DNA from: Rhineura floridana
Lineage: Eukaryota > Chordata > Lepidosauria > Squamata > Rhineuridae
Assembly: GCF_030035675.1 (NCBI RefSeq)
Contig: NC_084495.1
Coordinates: 9,145,001-9,209,000, forward strand
DNA length: 64,000 nucleotides
Reading direction: 5' to 3'
The notes under the pieces: generated by a model
The model's input: only the letters and a program-made list of their open reading frames with translations
Database searches by the model: none
Told to the model about the DNA's origin: nothing
Position numbers and translations under genes: made by a program
Shown: positions 10,274 through 21,900 of the stretch, one piece after another
Numbering within the stretch: the first letter of the stretch is position 1
Layout: every line of letters starts with the position of its first letter

Positions 10274-11336
10274 CTGTAGGAAAAAAGGAAGAAAGCTTAC
10301 AGGGGCAATACCAAACCCAATTTCTCTGAATTATATCTTGAAATAAGTGTTGGTGTCAAGCTGGAGGAAGTGTCTTGACTTCAGCTTAAAAAGCAATTCT
10401 GACTGAATTCTAACTGAAACTAGAGGCAATTTACATTTTAGAACTGCCATTAAGTCAGTACTTATGAATGATTGAGATTTGCAACTTGACATGAAAGATG
10501 TTGTAATTTGACTTCTAGGAAGTTAAATCTCTCCGTTAGGCCACCATACCCCACAGGCACATATATTGTTTACTAAGATGATTCATTAAATCCCAGCTGC
10601 TTTGAATCAAGCTTAAAAACAGCCACTTTCCTGGGGCAAGTGTCTCCAGGCAGGGGTGCTTTGTTAGACATAGATTCTCTTTTTCTCTGAAGGCACAAAT
10701 TACGAAGATAGGGATGTGTGGGCAGGCAAACTGGAGCGGGGGGGAATTGCGAGCTAGTGATTTTGGAGGAGTTTGCCAGCCTGCTGTTAAATTTTCCTTT
10801 TCATGAAATAAGATTAACATAGTATGAGAAACCAGATGAACATGAACATTAAACAATTAATTGGTATCATTTATACGCGTCTTGTCCACCAACACAATTT
10901 TGGCAATACAAAATTGAGCAAATATTGCTAAAACTTTATAGAAGCAAGATTAATTCTCAGTCAACTCATGTTTATCTCAAAAAAACTGCTATAGATTTAA
11001 TGTAAAAAAATCCACCCACAGCATTATAGAAAAAATGTGATCCAGAGGTTCCTGAACACCAGTTACTGAACAGCAAGCAGTGCTATTGCCTTCTGGCTTT
11101 CAGGACGTATCTGAGAGACTACTGATGATGCTGGACCACCATGGCTGCTAATATCTAAACGTTTATGAAATGCTCATCAGACATATCACAAACACATAGT
11201 AGTGTGTTAATAGGGCTGAACAAGTTAAGCTGGTTAAAAAGAAACATGTAAGATAGTGCAGTGCTTTACATCACAAGATGCTTCCAACCAGGTTCTCAGT
11301 GCTCAGCAGGCTAGCAGCATTGTGCTCTGACATTAC
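10274..11336 (-). other. MTMR8 intron 2
   Basis: This 1063-bp intron has canonical GT and AG ends on the minus strand. No clear repeat or exon lies in it. Confidence 0.7.
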
Positions 11337-11459
11337 CCATGTCTCCTTTCGAACTTCGGCTGAAGCATCTACATAGATCAGATGAGTTGCTGTCAAGTAC
11401 AACGTTCCATTTGCTGGCTTCCTGTTGGTGTAACGATCTAGTAACTTGACATTTTCTAC
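11337..11459 (-). CDS. MTMR8: MTMR8 exon 2 (PH-GRAM domain start)
   Basis: A minus-strand exon of exactly 41 codons between acceptor CCTGCAG (before 11459) and donor TGG/GTAATG (at 11336). It reads VENVKLLDRYTNRKPANG, then TLYLTATHLIYVDASAE and VRKETW. This is the conserved N-terminal strand pattern of the myotubularin GRAM domain (VEN.KL.DRY...GTLYLTATHLI). It joins in phase 0 to exon 1 and to exon 3, so the combined frame is open without gaps. Nothing in it looks damaged. Confidence 0.9.
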
Positions 11460-12967
11460 CTGCAGGATAATATATATAAAAAGGGGTGGGGGACCAATTA
11501 GATATTAGAGCAGGTCTAAAATATCTGCAATACACCAGATCAGTCATAAAAAATGAATGCCACCTGTGCTGCCCAGACAGGGGGGCCCACTCTTGGAATT
11601 TCCTTTGCTCTGCATTAAGCAAGCAATTCACTTACAGAGCATATGAAAACAGTATCGTTAAGCACAGAGATTCATCCTCCAACATCGCTGCAGAGATGAG
11701 AAACCAGTTAAGTCAGGCTTGCCACTCACCCATCAGCTGTGATGACAAAAAATAACTTTTAGGCAACCAAGGAAGCTTTTCTAAGTGTGAAGAGTTCTCA
11801 ACCCACACTCCCTTTTCAGGCTCTCAATGTATTTGTAAGACTGCTAGATTGGTCTATGAAAAAAAACCCATGAGCCAGATTTTGCCAGGGTTCTGTAGGG
11901 AACCTTCCCACTAACTCTGATGGCTATTCTGCAAATGGCCTTGTTGACCTGAGCAGCAGCAAGTTGATTAGGGTCACTGACAAAACCATTTCAGGTGTCT
12001 GTTCTTCCTGCTGGAGATGTCCTTGGTTTACAGATATGAAAACAGCTGAACCAAGGATGGAGAGGACTGCAGCACAACTGACTCCAGATTCATGCTCAAA
12101 ATGAGCAACTTGTGGCATATATCATATGTTTAAGGCTATGCCATGGCAGTGACAGCAGCCAGGTCATCCAACCCTGCTGTGTTCCCATCTGCAAAGTGTT
12201 CTCTGGTGAATCTTTTGCTGGATTGTCACTGAATGAAGCACCTACCTGTTCCGGCAAGCTTTTAGGGCTCAGATTTAAGCACATGACAGCCTGGAAGATT
12301 GCTTTTGTTACTTGTCTCAAATTTTGGGGATGTGGTCAGGCTATAGATCTACATAAGTGAATTAAACAATTAACTACAAAATTTTCCTGCAAGGTTAATT
12401 TTGTCAAAAACTGTATAACTTGCATGTTTTAAATTTTAAAATGTATTTGCATGGCTCAGTTTTAGGATAGAAAGGCAGGGCAGAAATTGTAGAATATATA
12501 AATTTGTGGAAAACTGAAGCTCTAGCTTGTTTTCCTGCGATATCACCATGGTACAGGCTAAGGAAAGAGCCTGTCATGTCCCCAAGCCTTCTGAAAAGCA
12601 ACAGCCAGCAAAACAGGAAGCCAGAGTGTGGATGTAACATGTCAAAAGGACACAGCAGCAGTAAGACGGCTAAATCAAGAGTTTCCTGGTATCTGCATGA
12701 GTGATTATTACTCCTTCATGCAGTATTTGGTTTTCTTATCTATATCATTCCGATAAAAGGCAATAAGGTTAAATAAAAAAAACTGCATTCAGCTCTCCTC
12801 ATCTTCAGATGGTGTTAAAGAAAACAGATGGAGTTGGATTAAAGAGACACCAACTTGCATAAGTCACAAATATTTTAAAACAGGGGTGGCAGGACGTTGA
12901 TAGTAGGACGCTGGTGTTTGTATAGATTAAAATAGTCTGAAAAGTTTAAAAAATTGACCCTCTAAAG
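11460..12967 (-). other. MTMR8 intron 1, distal part
   Basis: Intron sequence without a recognised exon or repeat. Intron 1 as a whole spans 11460-18706 (7.2 kb). Confidence 0.6.
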
Positions 12968-13095
12968 TGGGGGCAAGGAACCTGCAGCCCTCCAGGTGCT
13001 GGTGGACTCCAGCTCCCGTCAGCCCCAGGTAGCATGGCCAATTGTCAGGGATCATGGGAGATGTAGTCTATCAAATATCTGGAGGGCCACCGGAT
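12968..13095. mobile_element. hAT-type palindromic MITE
   Basis: This is the same MITE family as at 6962, with arms agccctccaggtg and ctggagggcc about 100 bp apart. The termini are partly decayed. Confidence 0.65.
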
Positions 13096-13150
13096 AGTCA
13101 CCCGTTTTAAAATAAAGCTGCACACACTGAAGTTGTTTATCATTTCTCAG

Positions 13151-13245
13151 TGACTATGGCTGCAGTCCAATGCACACTTACCTGGCACTAAGTCCCATTG
13201 AACTCAATGGAGCTCAGTAGACATGAATTGGATTGCACTGTATGC
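13151..13245. repeat. Short palindromic repeat (GCAATCC...GGATTGC type)
   Basis: Its ends form an inverted repeat (tgcagtccaatgcacac and gaattggattgcac) around a core about cctggcactaagtccc. Related copies occur at 34912, 36258, 58512 and 60237. It is likely a non-autonomous DNA element of unknown superfamily. Confidence 0.5.
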
Positions 13246-13440
13246 CTTTTTTAAAAAAAATGTTTCATACACTTGCCAGATAATATTCATCCCTGGATTC
13301 AGAGAAAGACAAGAATGGTCCACAAGTGCAAACCTGGATAAACAAACATTCAACCAACATACCCTAACATTCAACCAAAGGTTTTGGGGGGGAAATGCCT
13401 AGCACTGAATTTAGCTCAAGCCTTCGGGAAGTAGAGAAAC

Positions 13441-13570
13441 AGAGAGCTGGTGTAGCACAGTGGCTAACAGGGCACATTTTGAATCAGGAAGTCCCTGGTT
13501 CAAATCCTACCTCTATCATAAACTTACCTGGTGACCTCAGTGTCCTCCTATTTGCAATGGGGATGAAAGC
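13441..13570 (+). repeat. tRNA-derived SINE
   Basis: The head (gctggtgtagcacagtggc) and B box (ggttcaaatcc) are followed by a body like that of the SINE at 34422. Its 3' end is lost. Confidence 0.65.
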
Positions 13571-14791
13571 TAGTCCTTCAAATAGCAACATCCAAAGGTG
13601 AATGACCATACAATCAGGACAGGATCGTAGCCAAGATAGGGCCATTGAGAAACAAAAAGGAGGTACTGGCATGCCTGGGAGAACTCCAAGGTTTACGTAA
13701 GTATAAAAAATAATTAGGAAAAAATCCTAAGAGAGCACACACACCCCTCAAAATAACAACACAGCCCAATGAAGACTCGGCATGCTCAGTGGCCATGGAA
13801 TGTTGAATATTGGGGGTGGATGGGATGAACAGATAATCATGGAAAAGGTCATACTAGCAGCCTGGAACTCGCAACTGGGGCATTCCACTCGATGTCATTT
13901 TGTTATAGATCCCTCTTATGCTGACCTACTTTGTAGGCTGTTGTGCTTCATGTTCTTATTTACCCGTACATTTAATATTCAAATGAGCTCTTTTCACAAG
14001 CTGCTAGGAAAGCACGTTGGAAGGAGACTTGGAGGAGCACAACTTCTGTGGTGGAGCTAAATGTGCAGTCCAAAGCCCCTTTCAATATGCTTGCCCGCTA
14101 TGCCTGAAGAACGCTAAACTACTGTATAAGTTAAGTATTATAAAATCTAAATAAATGAACTTTCTATGGAAAGCTAGAATAAGGAAAGCTGGAATAACTG
14201 GGCAGTTCTTCTAAATACAAGACCTTGGCTCCTTATAGCCATGCATCATCAAGAGTTCCTGACAGGATTAGCACTTCAGTGTTAACCATAATGCACTGTG
14301 TGGCTGCTGAAGGCATCAGATTGAACTGGGGTAGTCAACATGGTGCCCTCTAACCATTGACCATCCTGGCTGGGACTGATGGGAGGGAGCTGTAGTCCAA
14401 AACAACTGGAGAGCAACACAGTGGCTACTCCTCTACTAAACCATCACTGACAATAAGGGTTAATCTGAATACAACTTCCTCCTCAGTCAAAATGAATTCT
14501 AGCCTAGAAAGGAATCGCTTCCACCTTGGACAGAATGTTCAGTGTCTATTGCTGGTGCCTTTTATTCCACATCTCTTAAAAATATAGTTGGGAAAGAATG
14601 AGGAATGTCTATGAAAACACGAACAAAACTGCTAACTTTCTATTACGTACATTTCATGTATTTAAAATAAATCATGCTGCTTACAGAAAGGTTAAGAAGA
14701 CTCCAGAAAGTTATTCGAAAATGCAAGATCTTGTTAAAAGTACACTGAAAATAACAGACAAATTAAGCAAGCCCGCCATTTTCTACTCCAG
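13571..14791 (-). other. MTMR8 intron 1, middle part
   Basis: Mostly unassigned. A worn copy of the hAT-type MITE lies at about 14336-14425. No exon is recognised. Confidence 0.5.
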
Positions 14792-14897
14792 GGATGGGAA
14801 ACCTGTAGCCTTTCAGACATTGTTGAACTCCCAACTCCCATCAGCCCCAGCTGATGGTTAGGAATTATGGCGTTGTAGTCCAACACAGGTATCCCAA
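14792..14897. mobile_element. hAT-type palindromic MITE
   Basis: Left end CAGGGATGGGAAACC, then the core aactcccatcagccc and the returning arm gttgtagtccaaca. The right end is missing or degenerate. Confidence 0.65.
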
Positions 14898-17654
14898 GAC
14901 TCAGTTTGTATTCAACTGGTGGGAAAGAATCCGCTTCGGGACTACCGTCTAATCCACGGTGAATCACAACAGCAGCACTACCACAGTACGAAGTATTTGG
15001 TCAAAGCTTAAGAAGCAGCTCCCTGAATGTATGTTTGGGCTAAAGGAGAGTCTCAGAGCTGAAAAGACTCTACTACTATATTTTGACCGGCAGTGACTTT
15101 CCAAGGTCTCAGGCAGATTTTTTCCCCAGCAGAAATCTTGTCAAACAGAGATACCAGGAATTATACCTGGGACTTCTCACATACAGAGCCCTTCCCATTC
15201 TTTGCATCAGGCTACTGGCTATCAACCTCCTTTTTCACTGCCTTCCCTTAGTTAAACAATAATTATAATGCAGTTACTAATTTGCTCTGGAATCATTCAT
15301 ACACTACATTTGCTGCTTAAATTAATTATTGTTGTACAATCATTCTAACTGTCTTAACAGGCAAGCACAGTTACCCTAGACACTGGCTAGTACATGAATA
15401 CATTGAGATGTTAAGAGTTAGAGCCAGATCTTTGAGCTTTAACTATTTAGAAAAGAAACCCCACAAAACTACTCTGTTGAGCTTTGGAAGAGACATCTCC
15501 CAAAGTGAACTGCAAATGAACAATAGGTGAGGGTTATAAATCCCTCCAGTACAATATTTCTGGAGGAAGATAATTACCCTTCATTGACATAATATTGAAT
15601 CACACTTATGAGACACAGTAGGCAAACAAAAACTCCAAATGTTTGTCATAGGACTTCGGAATGATACGCGTAATGAAAATATTTGCAATGCTATGAATGA
15701 TGAAAGTATTTATAGGGATATATCCAGAAAATAACGGGACAAGCTGTTAAAAATTCCTGCCCTCTAATCTTGTGTGTATCAGAAGGAAGTGTACTGTTGT
15801 AGCTCTGTCCAATTACAAAGGGACCAATTACAAATTGTGAACCAAATATCAGAGAAATTGGTACGGGTGGCCAGGAAGAAGTATGTTCTGGCTTGAAGCA
15901 CACTAGGTCTTAATCAATGGCTCTAAAATGCGCTGGGTCTTAATAAATGGTTGTGAGTGTGCCTTTAAGCCTGTCTCTTAATCGTCCATGATGCCTTCCC
16001 ATTCTTATTACCTATTTATTTATTTATTAAATTTGTATCCCACCCTTCCTCCTAGAATTACCTCAATTCCCACTGCCTAGGGACAGTTCTGAGCCAATGA
16101 TGGCAAGCTGTGGGGAATGGGAGACTCTTGGTGTATCCCAATGGGGCAAAGACTCCTATGCCAGGAGAAATGGGGTGGGGGAATCAAGGAATCGCCGGCA
16201 GCCTTCCCCTCCGTCTTAAACTGCATATCAGACAGAAGCTGACAGTAAGCCGACTCTGCACAATAACTCCACATTTGGCTTTTCCATGAAATTTTATGTT
16301 AGATACATTTTCAGATTATTACATTGTACACTGTTCTGAAAATAAATATCTGCAAAATAGTACACATTTTAAAATAAAAAATCCTTTCTTGCCCCTTTAA
16401 GCAGCTAAGAAAGCCATCAGCATATACAAAGTTATAGGAGCTGTATGTTATCGGTATATAAACTGTCATATGACAACTTAAACAACAGACGCTTAAGCCT
16501 TTGTTGGACCACTTTAAGATAATTTAAGTGTAACTGTAGTGATTACTTTTGAGTAACAGTAAAGTAATCTGCTCCTTTCAGAGCAATTGTAATAGTTATC
16601 TATTACTTGGGGGGGCATGTAACAGTAATTGTAATATATTATTTTTTAAAAGTAATCTTCCACGCTCTGCCTAAATGATTTACCTTGCTGTCTCAATTCC
16701 TAGTATGAGTTCATGCCACAACAATAAATTATACAGAAGTGAGACCCACTGAATTCCAAGGGAAATGCTTCCTGATAAGTGTGTACAGGATTGTTGCCTG
16801 AATTGGATAGTCTTACAGATGTCACACAGGACTGTTAACAAGGGACCCCATAAATTTCCAGACCTATAGAAAAAAGATTATTCCCCTCCCTCAGCTTATT
16901 CACTTCTAAATCTCCTCCCCCTCCCCCCCCCTGGAATATGAAATAAGGTAGAGGGATATTAAGTGGCTTAGGACTTGAGAGACCAGGGTGAAAATCACCA
17001 CTTGGTCATAAAGTTCACTTGGAGGAAACATGAAATGGAAACAAACTCAATATGGATCGATAAATAATAAGAAATCTATCTCCCGTCTGCTTGCCCCTGA
17101 TTTTGAATTGGGGAAAATGTTGGCATGTGATCAAGTCTAGAATCATGAAATAACCACCCTAAAAATAAAGAAAAGAGAATCTGGCTGGGACACAGCCAGG
17201 ATATTAAGGCCTACAAATATTGAACTTTACATGTAGTTCCTCAGCAAATCCAATGTGTGACTATCTGCCAGGAAAGACTCCCTTGGCGGGGTATGCAAGC
17301 AGAGTGCAATCCATGTTCTTGTATTACATATAGACTCTGCACACTAAAGGCAGCTTTTCGTCATAGGAAATACAATTTGTTGAAAATCTGGAGCACGTTT
17401 GGACAGAAATGAGGTTCCAATTAGTCTTGCTGGACCTGATGAGGGCAACTTCTTTCTGAAGCAAGCTTGGGGCTGCTGCTGAGACTTCACCCAGCCAAAT
17501 GCCCAAGTTTCCTAAACAACTCCAATTCAACGTCAGGCCCAATGTTGTCATATGGGAGTACTTGGGCCAGCTGATTAAACACTTTTTTTTAAATTCCAGG
17601 TGGCTTTTGTCTGTCAAGGTTACTTTTACTTATGACCTCTGCCGTTGCTACTTT
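14898..17654 (-). other. MTMR8 intron 1, mostly unassigned
   Basis: Contains an L2-type tail fragment at about 16005-16062, and a low-complexity stretch of repeated gtaattgtaat and agtaat units (16510-16665) that may be a decayed DNA transposon. No exon is recognised. Confidence 0.4.
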
Positions 17655-17800
17655 AAATCAATATTATTTATATCCCACAATATCAAAATAAGCTTCTAAG
17701 CAGTTTACAAAATATACAAGTCAGATACATAAACGTTAACATAAACATCCATAATTAAAAGACAGAATAAAACAATCCCATTAAAGCAACATAGTCTATC
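17655..17800 (-). repeat. L2-type 3' tail
   Basis: AT-rich minus-strand tail with the tatttatatccca pattern seen at 4343 and 40150. No coding part is left. Confidence 0.4.
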
Positions 17801-17900
17801 ATCACTGAATAATTTTCAAGCTCTCAGTTTTATCTGCTGTGCATTTTGTATGCTGCATATTTGACATATTTTATTCATTGACATATATTTTTAACATTTT

Positions 17901-18375
17901 TTTTACTGTTGTTGTTATGTGCCTTCAAGTCGATTAGGACTTAGGGCAACCCTATGAATCAGTGACCTCCAAGAGCATCTGTCATGAACCACCCTGTTCA
18001 GATCTTGTAAGTTCAGGTCTGTTGCTTCCTTTATGGAATCAATCCATCTCTTGTTTGGCCTTCCTCTTTTTCTACTCCCTTCTGTTTTTCCCAGCATTAT
18101 TGTCTTTTCTAATGAATCCTGTCTTCTCATGATGTGTCCAAAGTATGATAACCTCAGTTTCATCCTTTTAGCTTCTAGTGATAGTTCTGGTTTAATTTGT
18201 TCTAACATTCAAGTATTTGTCTTTTTCGGGGTCCATGGTATCAGGCAGCAATGCTCTCCTCCAACACCACATTTCAAATGAGTTGATTTTTCTCTTACCC
18301 ACTTTTTTCACTGTCCAAATTTCACATCCGTACATAGAGATAGGGAATACCATGGTCTGAATGATCCCGACTTAA
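17901..18375 (-). mobile_element. RTE-BovB LINE, 3' fragment
   Basis: The minus strand reads the C-terminus of BovB ORF2: MKLRLSYFGHIMRRQDSLEK, then GSRKRGRPNKRWIDSIKEAT and VVHDRCSWRSLIHRVA. The 3' end matches the copy at 25834 and gives the tail of the local SINEs. It is 5' truncated at about 18375, within MTMR8 intron 1. Confidence 0.9.
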
Positions 18376-18436
18376 GTGTTCAGTGATACATGTTTAAATT
18401 GTTGTAAGGACGGGCACCAGAAAGACGAGATAGGAT

Positions 18437-18480
18437 TTTTTAAATAAATAAACAAACAAACAAGCAAACAAACAAACACA
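18437..18480. repeat. (AAAC)n microsatellite
   Basis: Tandem AAAC units with one AAGC interruption. Confidence 0.85.
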
Positions 18481-18706
18481 GAAACACACTCTGCACATGC
18501 TCAGAGACCCATACTTCACACTGCATAGTAGTTACCGAAAAGAATCACAACCACCTTCTCCTCATCCAAAGCTAGATTCTGCCTCTTCAAACCCCCCCCC
18601 CGTATGTGAGTGAATGGGGGGCTACCTGAGAATTGGGGGGGGGTGAAGAGGCCTCACGCGGGGTGTGTGTGAAGAACCAGCTGCTGTCTCTCTCTCACCC
18701 TCTTAC

Positions 18707-18730
18707 CTTTGGCGTCGTAATGTGCTCCAT
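18707..18730 (-). CDS. MTMR8: MTMR8 exon 1, coding part
   Basis: The minus strand reads ATG then EHITTPK, followed at once by the donor GTAAGAG. The human protein begins MDHITVPK, and exon 2 continues with VENVKL, so the three exons give one open frame of 103 complete codons plus one base. The start codon has an optimal context (GCCATGG). The exon lies at the edge of a CpG-rich region, as expected for a first exon. The exon is short and was found because its protein sequence joins exactly in phase to exon 2. Confidence 0.88.
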
Positions 18731-19065
18731 GGCTGAGGCTGAGGCAGAGACGGGCACCCGCTCACCGCCTCCCTAGACGAAACCAACCCCAGCCTCTTCC
18801 TCTGCCTTCAATCCCCTCCCCTGGCCTCCCCTCCCCTGGCCAAATATCGCGAGACTCCGAACCCGAATGAGGCGGGCGACGCGACAAGAAAGCCGCGTGC
18901 GCCATCTTGAGTGAGGGCACGGTGTCCAGGGACGCGGCCAATAGTACGGGGGCGTCGTATCGCCTCCCTCGCTCGTGGACTTGCTGCTGCTGGTGCTGCT
19001 ACTACCTCTGGACAATGCGCTTCGCAAAGATGAAGCCGACTCTCGCCCGGTATTGAATTCAAAGC
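18731..19065 (-). promoter_or_regulatory. CpG-rich promoter and 5' leader of MTMR8
   Basis: CpG-rich DNA just upstream of the MTMR8 start. Visible elements are TATCGCGAGA (18845-18854), close to the TCTCGCGAGA palindrome of housekeeping promoters; GCCATCTTG (18901-18909), a YY1 site also common near start sites; and CCAAT (18938-18942). There is no TATA box, and the transcription start probably lies between 18840 and 18910. A CTG-rich stretch at about 18984-19010 reads as a leucine run on the plus strand but has no ATG. Confidence 0.7.
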
Positions 19066-19287
19066 TCACTAGTTGGAACTCTGGGGAAAATGTGGTTTTA
19101 TAGCCATAAAACTAATCATAATACTTTAAAAAAAACCCTCACTGATTAACCAGAATATTATGGTGTTTTTTGTGGACCTTGCTACGTTACACCACTATCT
19201 GCATTTTCAATTTTAACTTAAATGTGAAAAAAATCATGAAAAATAATAACTAACTACGAACAAAGAGCTCATTTTCAATCAGATGAA

Positions 19288-19513
19288 ATGAAATGGACTG
19301 CCTTCAAGTCATTCCTGACTTATGGCGACCCTATGAATAGGTTTTCATGGTAAGCGGTATTCAGAGGGGGTTTACCATTGCCTTCCTCTGAGGCTGAGAG
19401 GCAGAGACTGCCCCAAGGTCACCCAGTGAGCTCCATGGCTGTGTGGGGATTCGAACCCTGGTCTCCCAGGTCGTAGTCCAACACTCTAACCACTACACCA
19501 CACTGGCTCTCTT
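19288..19513 (-). mobile_element. Sauria-type SINE with BovB tail
   Basis: Full-length copy. On the minus strand it starts with the tRNA-like head (gccagtgtggtgtagtggtt; B box ggttcgaatcc) and ends with the BovB-like tail (cgacttgaaggcagtcc type). Further copies are at 45237 and 48976. Confidence 0.9.
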
Positions 19514-20402
19514 TCAATCAAATAGGTTGGCCCTATGAATGTTTACAGGGAAGCAAGGGCCCCTCCAAACATCCTTTCTATTTTGCATATGTTGAGTAAT
19601 ATTTCTAGGCCTGGCGAGCTTATGATACTATCTGCGCAGTCAAAGACAATCCTTTCAATACTGTTTATGCCTGCAAAGGTTTTGGGGTGGTCATACTGCT
19701 TCATGTCCAGTCAGTGCACATCCTGTACCTACTTCCTCATGAAATCCTGTACCTTTTTATTCTGCAAGTGCTCTGGGTTATTTTAGCCCTGCTTTTGTTC
19801 TGTGGACAGCAATAACGTGGCACCATTGAGGAAGCATCACAGAACAACTAATAAAGCAGAAGAAATCCACCACTAACATACTATTATTGTCTCAAGAACA
19901 TGTTGCAGAAGACACCCTCAATAAAACACCGGTCTGGAGGGGCTCTCAGTCCTGCTGTGTTTAACAGCATTTAATCTCAAGCACGCCTGCACAGGACTGC
20001 AGGCTGACAGTCCAGGCCTAAGCATATTTGCTCAGATGCAGGTTGGACTAAGTTCAAATTCAAATATGTGCATATTTTAAAAGGCACATCCTGTTTAGCT
20101 GCATCAGAGGGAGTGGTGAGACCAAGGTCCCTTCTGTCAGCTCAGTTGGAGGAAACCTCCTATCAGCTTCCTCAGAATCTCAGGCGTTCCCGAAAAGAAA
20201 CCAATCTGCAAATCAAACATCTAAATTATGGAGCCTGAATATTCTGATGGTTTGTTGCATTATTTGGCCACAGCTGTGTATCTGTTATTCAGAGATGGAA
20301 TCTTGTTTGTACATGCTCTTTGTCTCCTCACATACTAGCAAACAGAAACCATATTGTCAGAAAAAGAGTTCAGCGAGAGCATATATTTATTTTCGATTAA
20401 TT
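19514..20402. other. Unassigned intergenic sequence
   Basis: No exon or familiar repeat is seen. It lies to the right of the MTMR8 promoter. Confidence 0.35.
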
Positions 20403-20901
20403 CAACCTTCTCCAACCTGGTGCCCTCCAGAAGTTTTGGATTAGCGCAGAGGCTCCCAAACTGTGGTCCACGGACCACCAGTCATCTGCGAGCTTCATTC
20501 AGATGGTCTGCAGCATGTCTGTACGAAATATTCGTATTGATTTTTAATTGGATTTGTATTATTTCTTTCATTTCGTCTGTTGTATTTTATATTCTATGGA
20601 AGGTAGATTGTAACACAATAACATACAATATAAGAAATAAAAGAACCAATAAGAATACAATTAAAAAAACACAGAATGTAGCACAGTGCATTACAGCTGC
20701 TACAGCAGACAGGGAAAAAATAATCATTAAGCGGTCCACAAAGACCCTCAGCAATTTTCAAGTGGTCTCTGGGGGGGGGAGAATTTTGGGAATCACTGGA
20801 CAAGAACATTCATCAGCCCCAGCATCATATGGTCAAGCTGACTGGGCTTGAAGGGAATTGTAGCCCAAAACATCTGGATGGCACCAAGTTGGGGAAGGCT
20901 G
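20403..20901. mobile_element. hAT-type MITE, interrupted by a second hAT MITE
   Basis: The outer element starts CAACCTTCTCCAACC and ends GTTGGGGAAGGCTG. Its arms match the MITE at 5571. The inner element at 20447-20798 splits it in the gactacaa stretch typical of this family. Confidence 0.7.
20447..20798. mobile_element. Nested Charlie-like hAT MITE
   Basis: Terminal inverted repeats CAGAGGCTCCCAAACTG and, on the other strand, CAGTGATTCCCAAAATTC, of the hAT Charlie type. Internal arms tggtccac and gtccaca face each other. Flanking 8-mers (gattagcg and gacaagaa) differ from each other, but each resembles the gactacaa of the outer MITE. Confidence 0.7.
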
Positions 20902-21235
20902 ATTTAAAGCATTTTTATTCCGCTCTTCAGCAGATGTGTAGTTGTGTGGGGTCTCGGGGGGGTCTTAAACCCTTTACTTTTTGGGGAGCAGGGTCGGAGC
21001 AGGGCACCTATGTCTCCAGCATCAAGGCAATCAGCAGGAAGAAGTGTATTAGCCATTGAGAAGAGTCTTCTAACATGCTTCCTTGTCCTTTCCTGCTGAT
21101 TGGAGCCAATCAGGGTGAAAGATGGTGAGTCAGCCACTGAGAAGGCTCTTCTCAGTAGCTAGCACTTTCCTCTTTCATGCTTATTGGTCCCTAGGCATTA
21201 ACAAGGATCTCGTTCTCAACCCCATAGCAAAAAAA
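20902..21235 (-). repeat. Unnamed dispersed repeat
   Basis: The minus strand matches the plus strand at about 44430-44735 over some 250 bp (shared pieces ctgctgattgg, ggagacat, aaaagtaaagggt, agaccccc). Its type is unknown. Confidence 0.5.
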
Positions 21236-21900
21236 AGCAGGGAGGGGGCATGGCTGTGATTAACATGAAGAGACCCTACACTTCTGAATTTGCCACGGCA
21301 CTACTGCTCTTCAGCCAAAAAAAGGTCTTCCACAATGGCTTCCAAATATCAGTGATGAGGCATCCCTGCCCCTGAGCTTAGAATCTAAAAGACATAACAT
21401 GAGAGGAAAAAGGATTGGGAGGGAGGAGGAAAAAAGCAAACCCAGGCACTGTTTCTTAGTTAAAGAGCTCTTGTAATGACCATCTGGAATGGAAAGCTTT
21501 CAAGGAGAGAGGGAGCCAAGAGCTGCTGATTTTCCAACAGGATGGGTGGAGAGGGTCTGTAGTTCCTTACCCCTCCCTATCCTATAGCATGATATTCAGG
21601 TAAAAATATGTGCGCCAAGATTTGTTTTATACTATTTTTTTTTGAACTGATGTTATGTATGGATGGAAAAATGAACATTTATGGCTTATCAAGGAGCAGC
21701 TCTTGCCTTCCTCTCTTTCTCTCTCTCTCCCCCCCTCTCCTCCCCCCTTTCTTTTTCTCTTAGGTTGTGATGTGCTGCATAGATGAGGCAAGCTCATGCT
21801 ATGCTGGGTGCCTCTCCCTGCCCCATATTTCTGACCACAGGTGAGCATTCCTCAAGGGTACCTCTCCCTCCCTCTCTAGCTTGCTAGTTCTATGCACTGG
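21236..21900. other. Unassigned sequence with a (CT)-rich run
   Basis: A pyrimidine-rich stretch lies at about 21711-21760. Nothing else is recognised. Confidence 0.35.

Noticed and set aside
18984-19085. Plus-strand leucine-rich reading frame resembling a signal peptide beside the MTMR8 promoter
   Set aside because: It is made by CTG repeats, has an in-frame stop just upstream, and no ATG; no splice acceptor was found.
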